From positions 43,385-107,384 of the forward strand of contig JADFDC010000006.1 in assembly GCA_018263115.1 (NCBI GenBank): a stretch of 64,000 bases of DNA. The letters run 5' to 3'. This document shows, piece after piece, positions 8,198 through 16,172 of this stretch. Every line of letters starts with the position of its first letter. Position 1 is the stretch's first letter. The notes beneath the pieces are model-generated. The model saw only the letters and a program-made list of their open reading frames with translations. It did no database searches and was not told the DNA's origin. The DNA comes from Thiobacillus sp. (GTDB lineage Bacteria > Pseudomonadota > Gammaproteobacteria > Burkholderiales > Thiobacillaceae). The position numbers and the translations under genes are program-made.

Positions 8198-8854
8198 ATG
8201 TCGGATTCACCTCTTGAAGCTCTTGATGTCGGCCAGTGGGCGTGGGAATTCCTGCGCCGCAATCCCGATTACCAGTCGGATTACCGCGAATTCATCACGA
8301 CCTGGCAGGCGCTGGAAGTCGAGTATGGCGCGCCGCCAAACCGGGATTTTTTCAGGTGGAAGAACGATCCACGCGCATCGCGCCCGGCATGGGATCCCAG
8401 CCAGAGTACCGGCGCGGCCTGCACGACGGATGACGAAGACCGGCAGTTGATTGAATGCTGGATGGGCGCGAAATGGGGCTTTTACCAGTTTCCGCAGGAC
8501 CCGGCCCAGCCCGCCTGGGAACTGGAATCGCCGATCAACTGGCGGCCCGCGCCTGGCTTCCGTTACGAGCGTCCTGCCCGGCCTGAGTTGGACGCTCAGC
8601 CGACATTCGATCTGACCCTGCCCTTGCCCGCGCAACTGGAAGCGGCAAAGCAATGGCTGATCGGCAAACAGGCCGTGTTGCGCAGGCAGGGTCTGGCCGC
8701 GCCCCGTACCTTGCAAAACCAGCAGGCGCACTGGATGAAACTACTGGAAGCACTGGACAGCCAGTCGGGCAAATTGCAGCAGGAAGCGCGGGAAATGGCC
8801 CGGCATGGTTACCGCGAAATCCTGCATTTACAGCCCAAACCTCAAACCGCCTGA
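8198..8854 (+). CDS. Protein with DUF6499-like N terminus, function unknown
   Basis: This 218-residue protein begins with the motif DVGQWAWEFLRRNPDYQSDYR, which resembles the start of DUF6499 proteins. Those are small transcription-regulator-like proteins often found near mobile DNA. After residue 75 the protein continues with a Trp/Pro-rich middle (WELESPINWRPAPGF) and ends in charged helices with a possible coiled coil (QSGKLQQEAREMARHGYREIL). No catalytic motif is visible. It diverges from the zinc-ribbon gene and shares a very short promoter region with it. The DUF assignment is from memory of the motif and is only moderately sure. Confidence 0.7.
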   Translation: MSDSPLEALDVGQWAWEFLRRNPDYQSDYREFITTWQALEVEYGAPPNRDFFRWKNDPRASRPAWDPSQSTGAACTTDDEDRQLIECWMGAKWGFYQFPQDPAQPAWELESPINWRPAPGFRYERPARPELDAQPTFDLTLPLPAQLEAAKQWLIGKQAVLRRQGLAAPRTLQNQQAHWMKLLEALDSQSGKLQQEAREMARHGYREILHLQPKPQTA

Positions 8855-8932
8855 AACTTTCACGGGATACAATCGTTCCTGGAAAAGCTTTTATCAACTG
8901 TTTCAACTCAGGCAACAAAGGAAGAAATCGAA

Positions 8933-9730
8933 ATGGCAATGGATGTCGTTGACTACGAAATTTTTGGCGAAGACATACAGTATGTAGAAGTCGAGCTCGA
9001 TCCGGGCGAAGCCGCCATCGGCGAAGCGGGCGCGATGATGTACATGGATCCCGACATCGACATGGATACGATTTTTGGCGATGGCTCCGACCAGCAGGGG
9101 GGTTTCTTCGGCAAACTGATGGGCGCGGGCAAGCGCCTGGTGACGGGTGAATCGCTGTTCACCACGGTGTACCAGAACAAGGGCAACGGCAAGCGCCGTG
9201 TGGCCTTTGCAGCGCCCTACCCCGGCCGCATCCTGCCCATGGATTTGAGCTCGCTGGGCGGCACGTTGATCTGCCAGAAGGATTCCTTCCTGTGCGCGGC
9301 CAAGGGCGTGTCGCTGGGCATTGCGTTCCAGCGCAAGCTCGGCGTGGGTTTGTTCGGCGGCGAAGGCTTCATCATGCAGAAACTGGAAGGAGACGGGCTG
9401 GCCTTCGTGCATGCCGGCGGCATGCTGATGGAGCGCAGCCTGGCGCCGGGCGAAACCCTGCGCGTGGACACTGGCTGCATCGTCGCATTGGCGCCCACGG
9501 TAAATTACGACATCCAGTATGTGGGCAAACTTAAATCCGCTCTGTTTGGCGGCGAGGGTTTGTTTTTCGCCACGCTGACCGGTCCGGGCAAGATCTGGCT
9601 GCAATCGCTGCCCCTGTCTCGCCTGGCCAACCGCATCATCATGGCCGCGCCGCAGGCAGGCGGACGTTCTGTCGGCGAAGGGTCGCTGCTGGGGAATCTG
9701 GGCGGGTTGCTGGACGGGGATAATAGTTAA
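8933..9730 (+). CDS. AIM24/TIGR00266 family protein
   Basis: This 265-residue protein belongs to the AIM24 (TIGR00266) family, named after a yeast mitochondrial inner-membrane protein. Bacterial members have no settled role. The protein is a Gly-rich double beta-barrel: [13 protein letters not shown], then [35 protein letters not shown], and [14 protein letters not shown] are typical repeated blocks. There is no signal peptide or membrane segment. An AAGGAAG ribosome site precedes the ATG. A second in-frame ATG two codons later is possible. The gene stands alone and is followed by an interspersed repeat. Confidence 0.9.
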   Translation: MAMDVVDYEIFGEDIQYVEVELDPGEAAIGEAGAMMYMDPDIDMDTIFGDGSDQQGGFFGKLMGAGKRLVTGESLFTTVYQNKGNGKRRVAFAAPYPGRILPMDLSSLGGTLICQKDSFLCAAKGVSLGIAFQRKLGVGLFGGEGFIMQKLEGDGLAFVHAGGMLMERSLAPGETLRVDTGCIVALAPTVNYDIQYVGKLKSALFGGEGLFFATLTGPGKIWLQSLPLSRLANRIIMAAPQAGGRSVGEGSLLGNLGGLLDGDNS

Positions 9731-9739
9731 TCAAATGCC

Positions 9740-9819
9740 GGATTGCTTCGTCCCGCCACTTCTTCGCTTGCGGTTCCTCGCAAGACGGTATTGCGAGGCT
9801 CGAAGAACCGTGGCAATCC
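9740..9819. repeat. Interspersed GGATTGCTTCG-type inverted repeat
   Basis: GGATTGC at the left end pairs with GGCAATCC at the right, and CCTCGCAA inside pairs with TTGCGAGG. This resembles the widespread bacterial intergenic repeat whose arms read GATTGCTTCG and CTCGCAATG. It fills the gap before the membrane-fusion gene. Confidence 0.65.
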
Positions 9820-9850
9820 ATTACATCTGCAATAAGAACTGGAGCTAATC

Positions 9851-11008
9851 ATTACTCGCTCAACTCTCATCAAAATCCTCATCGCGCTGCTTGTCGTTGC
9901 TGGCGTCGCGTTCGGTATCTGGACTGCGACCCGGCCCAAGCCGATCGAGGTCATTCTTTCCACCGTGGATGAAGGTCTGGTGGAATCGACGGTGGTCAAT
10001 ACGCGCGCCGGCACGGTGGAAGCCTGCCGCCGTTCCAAGCTGGCTCTGCCCGCCGGCGGGCAGATCACCAACCTGTGGGTGAAGGAAGGCGACCGGGTGA
10101 AGAAGGGACAAAAGCTGCTTGAGCTGTGGAATCGCGATCTGTCCGCACAGACGGAACTGGCCACCCGCCAGGTGGTAACCGCGAGGGAAAACCAGCGGCA
10201 AGCCTGCATTCTGGCCGAAAACGCCAAGGCGGATGCCGCTCGCACCGAGGCGCTTGCCGCCAAGGGATTCGTCAGCCCGCAGCGCGCCGAGGACGCCCGG
10301 GCGCAGGCGCGGGCGCAACAAGCCGCCTGTAATGCCGCGAGCGCCGACATCCGACGTGCGCAAAGCCAGACCGACGTGGCCCGTGCCAGCCTGGCGCGCA
10401 CGGTGCTGTATGCGCCGTTTGACGGCATCGTCGCGCGCGTGACCGGCGAAGTGGGCGAGTTCACCACGCCCTCGCCGCCTGGCATTCCCACTCCGCCGGC
10501 GGTGGACCTGATCGACGACAGTTGTCTGTATGTGACCGCGCCAATGGATGAGATCGATGCACCCAAGATCAAGCCTGGCATGCCAGCGCGCATTGCGCTG
10601 GACGCGCTGCCCGGTAGGAGTTTTGCCGGCAAGGTTCGGCGCATTGCACCTTATGTGACGGAGGTAGAGAAGCAGGCTCGGACGGTAGATGTCGAAGTGA
10701 CCTTTATCGATCCGGCGGAAGTGCCCAAGAATCTGTTGGCCGGTTACAGCGCGGACGTGGAAATCATTCTGGAAACGCGTGAGAAGGTTTTGCGACTGCC
10801 CACCCAGGCCATCCAGGAAGGCAACAAGGTGCTGGCGCTGGCTCGCGATGGCGACAAGCTGATGGATAAAACCTTCAAGCCGGGTCTGGCCAACTGGGCA
10901 TTCACGGAAATTTCCGAAGGCCTGTCGAAAGGCGAGCGCGTAGTGTCCAGCTTTGAGGACGAAGCCATCAAGGCAGGAGCAGTCGCCAAGGCCAAGGCGT
11001 CGAAATGA
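9851..11008 (+). CDS. Membrane-fusion (HlyD/MacA-type) subunit of an ABC exporter
   Basis: The protein links an inner-membrane ABC pump to an outer-membrane channel. Translated from 9851 it has a short cytoplasmic tail and one membrane anchor (LIKILIALLVVAGVAFGIW). It then shows the lipoyl-like strand pair (LPAGGQITNLWVKEGDRVKKGQ), a long Ala/Gln-rich coiled-coil hairpin around residues 105-165, and LYAPFDGIVARVTGEVGE. The start is unusual: the only well-placed codon behind GGAG is ATT at 9851. The next standard start, GTG at 9965, would delete the membrane anchor. The stop overlaps the ATPase start (ATGA), so the operon is coupled. Confidence 0.85.
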   Translation: MTRSTLIKILIALLVVAGVAFGIWTATRPKPIEVILSTVDEGLVESTVVNTRAGTVEACRRSKLALPAGGQITNLWVKEGDRVKKGQKLLELWNRDLSAQTELATRQVVTARENQRQACILAENAKADAARTEALAAKGFVSPQRAEDARAQARAQQAACNAASADIRRAQSQTDVARASLARTVLYAPFDGIVARVTGEVGEFTTPSPPGIPTPPAVDLIDDSCLYVTAPMDEIDAPKIKPGMPARIALDALPGRSFAGKVRRIAPYVTEVEKQARTVDVEVTFIDPAEVPKNLLAGYSADVEIILETREKVLRLPTQAIQEGNKVLALARDGDKLMDKTFKPGLANWAFTEISEGLSKGERVVSSFEDEAIKAGAVAKAKASK

Positions 11009-11676
11009 TCCAGCTAAGTGCCATCTCCCGCGTCTTCACAATGGGAGACCAGGAAGTGCGGGCGCTGAACCACATCGACCTGACCATCACCGCCGGCGAA
11101 TACGTTTCGGTCATGGGACCATCGGGTTCGGGAAAATCGACGCTGCTCAACATCGTCGGCCTGCTTGATCAGCCCGACAGCGGCACCTATCTTCTGGAAA
11201 ATCGCGACGTGACCGCGCTTTCAGAAAGCGAACAGGCGCGGGTCCGGCGCGAACGCATCGGCTTCATCTTCCAGTCGTTCCATCTGATTTCCCGCCTGAC
11301 CGCTGCCGAAAACATCGAGCTGCCGCTGATTCTGGAAGGCTTGTCGGTCGCAGAACGCCAGGCAAGGGTCAAGGCCGTGCTCGATCAAACCGGCCTTGCC
11401 GATCGCGCGAATCACCGGCCGGCGGAACTCTCCGGCGGTCAACGCCAGCGTGTGGCCATCGCCCGCGCCACCATCCTCAATCCCGCCGTACTGCTGGCCG
11501 ACGAGCCGACCGGCAACCTGGACCACAAGACCGGCGCGGAAGTGGTCGCGTTGCTGGAGAAACTGCATCACGCAGGCACAACCGTCATTGTCGTCACCCA
11601 CGACCGCGAACTGGGTGGCCGCGCGCATCGCAGGATACAGATGCGCGATGGCGAGATTGTGGAAGATGAGAGATGA
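11005..11676 (+). CDS. ABC transporter ATP-binding protein, MacB/LolD-like
   Basis: This 223-residue ATPase has Walker A (GPSGSGKST), the Q-loop (FIFQSFHL), the signature LSGGQRQRVAIARA, Walker B (AVLLADEPTGNLD) and the switch His (VTHDRE). The set FQSF, RLTAAENIELP and PTGNLD marks the MacB/LolD/FtsE group that powers mechanotransmission exporters rather than classical transport. It starts inside the stop of the membrane-fusion gene and is followed by two permease genes of the MacB/FtsX type. The substrate is unknown; macrolides, lipoproteins, peptides or siderophores are known cargo in the family. Confidence 0.93.
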   Translation: MIQLSAISRVFTMGDQEVRALNHIDLTITAGEYVSVMGPSGSGKSTLLNIVGLLDQPDSGTYLLENRDVTALSESEQARVRRERIGFIFQSFHLISRLTAAENIELPLILEGLSVAERQARVKAVLDQTGLADRANHRPAELSGGQRQRVAIARATILNPAVLLADEPTGNLDHKTGAEVVALLEKLHHAGTTVIVVTHDRELGGRAHRRIQMRDGEIVEDER

Positions 11677-11678
11677 GT

Positions 11679-11769
11679 TACAAGATGCAAGATACAAGAG
11701 CGGCGCTTCGCGCCTTCAAGAACTTTGCACCTTGAATCATGAGCCTTGCACCTTGAGTCTTGAATCTTG
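11679..11769. repeat. Low-complexity CTTGAATC/GATACAAG repeat reaching a start codon
   Basis: ACAAGATGCAAGATACAAGA on the left is imperfectly inverted to a right arm built of repeated CTTGAATCTTGA and CTTGCACCTTGA units. It fills the gap between ATPase and first permease. Its right end includes the TTG used to start the permease. Confidence 0.55.
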
Positions 11770-12969
11770 AAACTTTCCGACGCCCTCTCCCTCTCCTTCC
11801 GCACGGTCGTCAGCTACCGGCTGAGGGCGCTGCTCATCCTGCTGGCTATGGCCTTGGGCGTGGCCGCCGTGGTGACGCTGACTGCGCTGGGAGAAGGTGC
11901 GCGGCGTTTTGTCGTCAACCAGTTTGCTTCGCTCGGCACCAATCTCATTATCGTGTTGCCGGGCCGGGCGGAGACTTCCGGTGGATTTCCCGGCGCAATC
12001 GTTGGCGAAACTCCGCGTGACCTTACCCTGGGCGATGCCGCCAGTCTGCAGAACCTGAGCGGTGTTCTCCGTTACGCTCCGCTGAATGTTGGGGTGACCG
12101 AGATCAGCACGGGCGGCCGACTGCGCGAAGTCACCATTCTGGGCAGCACCGCTGGCCTCATTGCCATCCGCCACATGAAACTCGCTCAGGGCAACTTTAC
12201 GGCCGGCAATGGCCCCAATCCGGCGGAGATCGTGCTGGGCGCAAAACTCGCGCGGGAGCTTTTCCCGGCGGGAAATGTGGTCGGTCAGCGGATTCGGCTG
12301 GCGGATCGACGATTCCGCATCACTGGCATATTTGCCACGCAGGGTGAAAGCATGGGTTTCAACACCGACGAAATTGCCATGATTCCGATCGATCATGCAC
12401 AGGCCTTGTTGAACACCGAATCGCTTTTCCGCATTCTGGTGGAAGCTTCCAGCCGCAATGCCATCGAACCTGCCAAGACGGCCATCCGCGAAGCCATCAG
12501 GCTGCGGCACGACGGCGAGGATGACGTTACCGTGATTACACAGGATGCCGTGCTGGCCACCTTCGACCGTATTCTCAGGGCATTGACGCTGGCGGTATCC
12601 GGCATCGCTGCCATCAGTCTGGCGGTAGCCGGCATCCTGGTCATGAATGTGATGCTGGTAGCGGTCAGCCAGCGCACTGCTGAAATCGGCCTGTTGAAGG
12701 CCCTGGGCGCCACCCGCAAGAACATCAAGCGGCTGTTTCTGCTGGAAACCCTTTGGCTCTCGCTGGCAGGCGCGGCAACTGGCATCGCACTGGGCTATGC
12801 GGGAAGCTTCATACTTCGCCTCGTTTATCCGCAACTGCCAGCCTACCCGCCCGCCTGGGCCAGCCTGGCTGCCATCGCCACCGCGCTGCTGACCGGCATT
12901 GTCGCCAGCCTGCTGCCTGCCAGCCGCGCGGCAAAACTCAATCCTGTGTTGGCGTTGTCACGTCGATGA
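11767..12969 (+). CDS. ABC transporter permease, MacB/FtsX type (first copy)
   Basis: This 400-residue permease has one N-terminal membrane helix (VSYRLRALLILLAMALGVAAVV), a large periplasmic MacB_PCD domain (about 45-265) and three C-terminal helices with the FtsX motif EIGLLKALGATRKNIKRLFLLE. The TTG start at 11767 is chosen because the protein then begins KLSDALSLSFRTV, matching KLSDGFLFSWRAL of the second permease at 13103. The start lies at the end of a repeat and has no clear ribosome site. With the second permease it probably forms a heterodimer served by the shared ATPase. Confidence 0.88.
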   Translation: MKLSDALSLSFRTVVSYRLRALLILLAMALGVAAVVTLTALGEGARRFVVNQFASLGTNLIIVLPGRAETSGGFPGAIVGETPRDLTLGDAASLQNLSGVLRYAPLNVGVTEISTGGRLREVTILGSTAGLIAIRHMKLAQGNFTAGNGPNPAEIVLGAKLARELFPAGNVVGQRIRLADRRFRITGIFATQGESMGFNTDEIAMIPIDHAQALLNTESLFRILVEASSRNAIEPAKTAIREAIRLRHDGEDDVTVITQDAVLATFDRILRALTLAVSGIAAISLAVAGILVMNVMLVAVSQRTAEIGLLKALGATRKNIKRLFLLETLWLSLAGAATGIALGYAGSFILRLVYPQLPAYPPAWASLAAIATALLTGIVASLLPASRAAKLNPVLALSRR

Positions 12970-12983
12970 GAACAAAAAATGCA

Positions 12984-13056
12984 AACCATCAAGTACACGA
13001 AGGACAGCAAGAAAAACAAATGAAAAAACTTCGTGCCCTTTGTGTCCTTTGTGGTT
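12984..13056. repeat. Interspersed hairpin repeat, CACGAAGGACA/TGTCCTTTGTGGTT family, copy A
   Basis: AACCATCAAGTACACGAAGG on the left is an imperfect inverted copy of CTTTGTGTCCTTTGTGGTT on the right, with an A-rich centre. The same family recurs at 14326 and 20165. It separates the two permease genes. Confidence 0.7.
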
Positions 13057-13102
13057 CAGGATTTGATGCCTGAATCAGTTGCATGAAAAATGAGCCTTTG
13101 AA

Positions 13103-14302
13103 ATGAAGCTCTCCGATGGTTTCCTTTTTTCATGGCGTGCGCTGACCGCGCACAAGCTGCGCACCGGCCTTTCCGCTGGCGGCATCGCCGTAGGCATTGC
13201 CGCCATCATCCTGCTCACATCCATCGGCGAGGGCATCCATCAATTTGTTCTGGCGGAATTCACCCAGTTCGGCACCCACATCATCAACATCACGCCTGGC
13301 AAGACGCAAACACACGGCGGCTCGGTTGGTTCCATTGGCACTACCCGGCCTTTGACGCTGGAAGATGTTGATGCGCTGAAGGATGTGCCCTATGCGAGAT
13401 TTACCAACGGCGGTGTGATGGGCAACGCAGAGATTCGCGCCGGGAACAAGAGCCGCCGCGTCATGGTGTACGGCGAGGGGCCGGATTTCTCGCGCGCATT
13501 CAGCATGCGCGTCGCAGCAGGTCAGTTTCTGCCGCATGACAGTTCCGCTTCCGCCCGCGCTTTCGCCGTGCTGGGTTCCAAGGCGAGGCAGGAGCTTTTC
13601 GGCGCAGAGAATCCTCTGGGCGCCGTCATCCAGGTGGGCGGCAACCGCTTTCGTGTCATCGGCGTCATGGCATCCAAGGGACAGATCCTTGGCCTCGATC
13701 TCGATGACACGGTGTACATTCCCACCGCTCGCGCGCTTGAACTCTTCAACCGCGAAGGCGTGATGGAAGCGCATGTAGTCTACCGGCCCGGCGCGTCCGT
13801 CGACACAGTGGTGGAAGGCATCAAGAAAATATTGCTGGCACGGCACGGACGTGAAGATTTCACCGTCACCCCGCAACAGCAGATGCTGTCCACGCTTTCC
13901 ACCGTACTGGATGTGCTGACCTTCGCCGTCGCTGCACTGGGCGGCATTTCGCTTCTGGTCGGCGCGGTAGGCATCATCACCCTGATGCATATTTCGGTGA
14001 ACGAGCGCGTGTCCGAAATCGGCCTGCTCAAGGCCCTGGGCGCAACCCGCACGCGCATTCGTACACTCTTTCTGTTTGAGTCTGCCGGACTGTCGCTGCT
14101 GGGTGGCATCATCGGACTCGCGGTGGGAGGCGGTCTCGCATGGCTGCTGCAAACCTTTGTTCCCGCCTTGCCGGTACAGGTACCCTGGACATATGTCGGC
14201 GGCGCCCTGGTGGCCTCCATGCTGATCGGACTCGCGGCGGGCGTCATGCCCGCGTGGATGGCCTCTCGGCTGGATCCGGTGGAGGCTTTGAGGACAGAAT
14301 GA
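13103..14302 (+). CDS. ABC transporter permease, MacB/FtsX type (second copy)
   Basis: This 399-residue permease is a paralogue of the protein encoded at 11767. It shares the N-terminal helix after KLSDGFLFSWRALTAHKLRTG, a periplasmic MacB_PCD domain and three C-terminal helices. The FtsX motif reads VSEIGLLKALGATRTRIRTLFLFESAG across the second C-terminal helix boundary. GDIIHQF-like segments give way to GEGIHQFVLAEFTQFGTHII, which parallels GEGARRFVVNQF in the first copy. The ATG start follows a short gap after repeat copy A. Two separate permeases with one ATPase suggest a heterodimeric pump. Confidence 0.88.
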   Translation: MKLSDGFLFSWRALTAHKLRTGLSAGGIAVGIAAIILLTSIGEGIHQFVLAEFTQFGTHIINITPGKTQTHGGSVGSIGTTRPLTLEDVDALKDVPYARFTNGGVMGNAEIRAGNKSRRVMVYGEGPDFSRAFSMRVAAGQFLPHDSSASARAFAVLGSKARQELFGAENPLGAVIQVGGNRFRVIGVMASKGQILGLDLDDTVYIPTARALELFNREGVMEAHVVYRPGASVDTVVEGIKKILLARHGREDFTVTPQQQMLSTLSTVLDVLTFAVAALGGISLLVGAVGIITLMHISVNERVSEIGLLKALGATRTRIRTLFLFESAGLSLLGGIIGLAVGGGLAWLLQTFVPALPVQVPWTYVGGALVASMLIGLAAGVMPAWMASRLDPVEALRTE

Positions 14303-14325
14303 TGTGGTCAGCAAACCCAGGAGCG

Positions 14326-14403
14326 AAGCCACAAAGTGCATCAAGACCACCAAGAAAAAAATGGTACGAATGACTTCGTGTCCTTAGCGCCCTTCGTGGT
14401 TTT
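14326..14403. repeat. Interspersed hairpin repeat, same family, copy B
   Basis: The left arm (AAGCCACAAAG then CCACCAAGAAAAA) is inverted to the right arm CTTCGTGTCC then CCCTTCGTGGTTTT. It fills the gap after the second permease and before the M48 protease. Confidence 0.7.
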
Positions 14404-14427
14404 GCTTTCCTTGCTTAAACTTTTTCC

Positions 14428-15522
14428 ATGACTGAATTCGACATTCTTCTTTTCACGCCACACCTCCCATCACACGGTGAAAAAGCACGTGCGGTCTTTA
14501 CGAATGGCGCGCTGGTCATCAATGGCAATCGCGTCGATGTGCCGCTGGATGAAATCGGCGTCACGCTCGGTGGCTTCAATCACAATCAGGTCTATCTTTT
14601 CTGGCATCAGGAAGAAGGCCGCTGGGCGTTCAGTCCGGCGGATGAAAACGCGCTGGCGCAATTGCGGGCCAGCGCTCCCCCACCCCTTTCAAATTTGCTG
14701 AAAGGTGCGGCAACAGATGTTTCCAGGCAACAGCGCCGCTCTCGTTTCGGGCTGGGCTTGCTGGGGCTGTTTATCGCCCTGCCGCTGCTGCTGCTCGCGC
14801 TGCTGTTCTGGCAGTCGCACAACATCGCCGGATGGATAGCCGGCCATATCTCGATTGAAAACGAGCAGAAGCTGGGCGAGCTTGCCTTCAAACAAGCCAC
14901 TGCGGGATTGAAGCTCAGGCAAAGTGGTCTGGATGCAGCCGCCATCAAGGAAATGGGTACCAGACTGACAAAGGGGTCGAAGTACAGCTATCAGTGGTAT
15001 GTCGCCGACGATCCCGCCATCAATGCTTTTGCCGTTCCCGGCGGCTATGTAGTGGTCAATACCGGTTTGATCCGCGCGGCGGATACGGCCGAGGAAGTGG
15101 CCGGCGTGCTGGCTCATGAAGTGCAGCATGTCGAGCTGCGCCACACGCTCAAGAATCTGGTGCATTCGCTGGGCCTGCGCGCCGCGCTGGCGATGGCCCT
15201 GGGCGACATCAGTGGCAGCGCGCTGGGTGATTTGGCTGCCACACTCGGCGAACTGAAATTCAGCCGCGACCTGGAAAGCGAAGCTGATAAACTCGGGCTG
15301 GCCGCGCTCAGGCAGGCGGACATCACGCCTCAGGGCATGGTGGCATTTTTCTCCAAACTGCACGAACAGGAAGCAGGTGTTACCCCGCCTGCCCTGCTCT
15401 CGACTCATCCAGCCAGCGATGATCGGATGCAATCACTGCAGGAGATGATCCGGCAACAGGGCAACTGGCCTTCACAGCCGCTGCCGTATGACTGGGCGAC
15501 AATCAAGAAAACCACCAGATGA
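14428..15522 (+). CDS. M48-family membrane metalloprotease
   Basis: This 364-residue protein has an N-terminal cytoplasmic region (1-105), one membrane helix (about 107-128) and an M48 peptidase domain. The zinc motif HEVQH is at residues 230-234, in VAGVLAHEVQHVELRHT, and FSRDLESEADKLGL supplies the third metal ligand further on. Family members such as HtpX, BepA and LoiP cut or chaperone misfolded envelope proteins. One N-terminal helix places the peptidase domain in the periplasm if the usual topology holds. The stop overlaps the start of the DUF2007-like gene (ATGA), so they are co-translated. Confidence 0.9.
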   Translation: MTEFDILLFTPHLPSHGEKARAVFTNGALVINGNRVDVPLDEIGVTLGGFNHNQVYLFWHQEEGRWAFSPADENALAQLRASAPPPLSNLLKGAATDVSRQQRRSRFGLGLLGLFIALPLLLLALLFWQSHNIAGWIAGHISIENEQKLGELAFKQATAGLKLRQSGLDAAAIKEMGTRLTKGSKYSYQWYVADDPAINAFAVPGGYVVVNTGLIRAADTAEEVAGVLAHEVQHVELRHTLKNLVHSLGLRAALAMALGDISGSALGDLAATLGELKFSRDLESEADKLGLAALRQADITPQGMVAFFSKLHEQEAGVTPPALLSTHPASDDRMQSLQEMIRQQGNWPSQPLPYDWATIKKTTR

Positions 15523-15824
15523 AGCGGGTTTACATCGCCGCCAACCTGATGGATGCGCAAATGATGGTTGATGTTTTGGGCACACAATCCATCAAGGCAC
15601 ACATCTTCAACGCGAATGCTTCAGGTGGTGTGGGGGAACTTGCTGCCACGCAAATCTGGCCGGAAGTCTGGGTGGAAGATAATGAACTTGCCGCGCATGC
15701 CGCGCGTCTGCTGCGTGAAATCCACTCGGCGGATAGCAGCGAAAACAAGCCCTGCCCGCATTGCGGCGAGCTCAACCCAAGGAATTTTCTGAGCTGCTGG
15801 AACTGTGGCGGTATCTTAGGCTGA
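15519..15824 (+). CDS. DUF2007-like protein with C-terminal zinc ribbon
   Basis: This 101-residue protein starts with the DUF2007 pattern (MKRVYIAANLMDAQMMVDVLGTQ cut here to its core, VYIAANLMDAQ), a small ferredoxin-like fold proposed to act in signalling. A zinc ribbon follows with Cys pairs at 79/82 (CPHC) and 93/96 (CWNC). It is coupled to the upstream M48 protease by a four-base overlap, which suggests a regulatory or chaperone partnership, though that is inference. Its 3' end overlaps the convergent gene at 15816 by nine bases. Confidence 0.8.
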   Translation: MKRVYIAANLMDAQMMVDVLGTQSIKAHIFNANASGGVGELAATQIWPEVWVEDNELAAHAARLLREIHSADSSENKPCPHCGELNPRNFLSCWNCGGILG

Positions 15825-16172
15825 GCGTTCAGCCGAATGTGTTTCGTAATGCCGCCGGAAAATGATTTCCAGCTCGTCGATCACTTCCCTCGCCGGCACG
15901 CCCTGCATCACGTGCTTGGTCATCTGCACGGACGTTTCCTGAAACAGCTTGTTGCGGTCCAGCATGGGGTAGCTGGACATCAGACGCTGGATGGCCTTTA
16001 CGACTGATTCCTGATCGGGACGCGGAATTGGCTGAGGTTCCTGCGGCACCGCATTATCCCCTTCGATGCGCTCGCGGCTGGCAAGAAATTCTGCATACTC
16101 AAGCAATGCCGCCTGCCTGACAGGTGACAACTCTCGGAACAGACGCAACAGACTTTTGCTTTCAGCGCTCAT
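15816..16172 (-). CDS. Conserved protein of unknown function downstream of a LysR regulator
   Basis: This protein has 118 residues when started at the ATG at 16172, where it overlaps the LysR stop by four bases (ATGA). The longer frame upstream lies inside the LysR gene and is not used. The sequence is helical and charged: LLRLFRELSPVRQAALLEYAEFLASRE is a typical small-protein helix pair, followed by a Pro-rich linker (EPQPIPRPDQ) and a second helical part (HVMQGVPAREVIDELEIIF). No catalytic or metal motif is seen. Coupling to the regulator suggests co-expression. Confidence 0.75.
   Translation of the reverse strand: MSAESKSLLRLFRELSPVRQAALLEYAEFLASRERIEGDNAVPQEPQPIPRPDQESVVKAIQRLMSSYPMLDRNKLFQETSVQMTKHVMQGVPAREVIDELEIIFRRHYETHSAERSA

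Noticed and set aside
11679..11769. The repeated CTTGAATC-like units looked like a small CRISPR or tandem array
   Set aside because: The units are under 15 bases, irregular and without spacers of constant length.
11737..12834. A 365-residue open frame antisense to the first ABC permease
   Set aside because: The permease frame has clear FtsX motifs and a matching paralogue.
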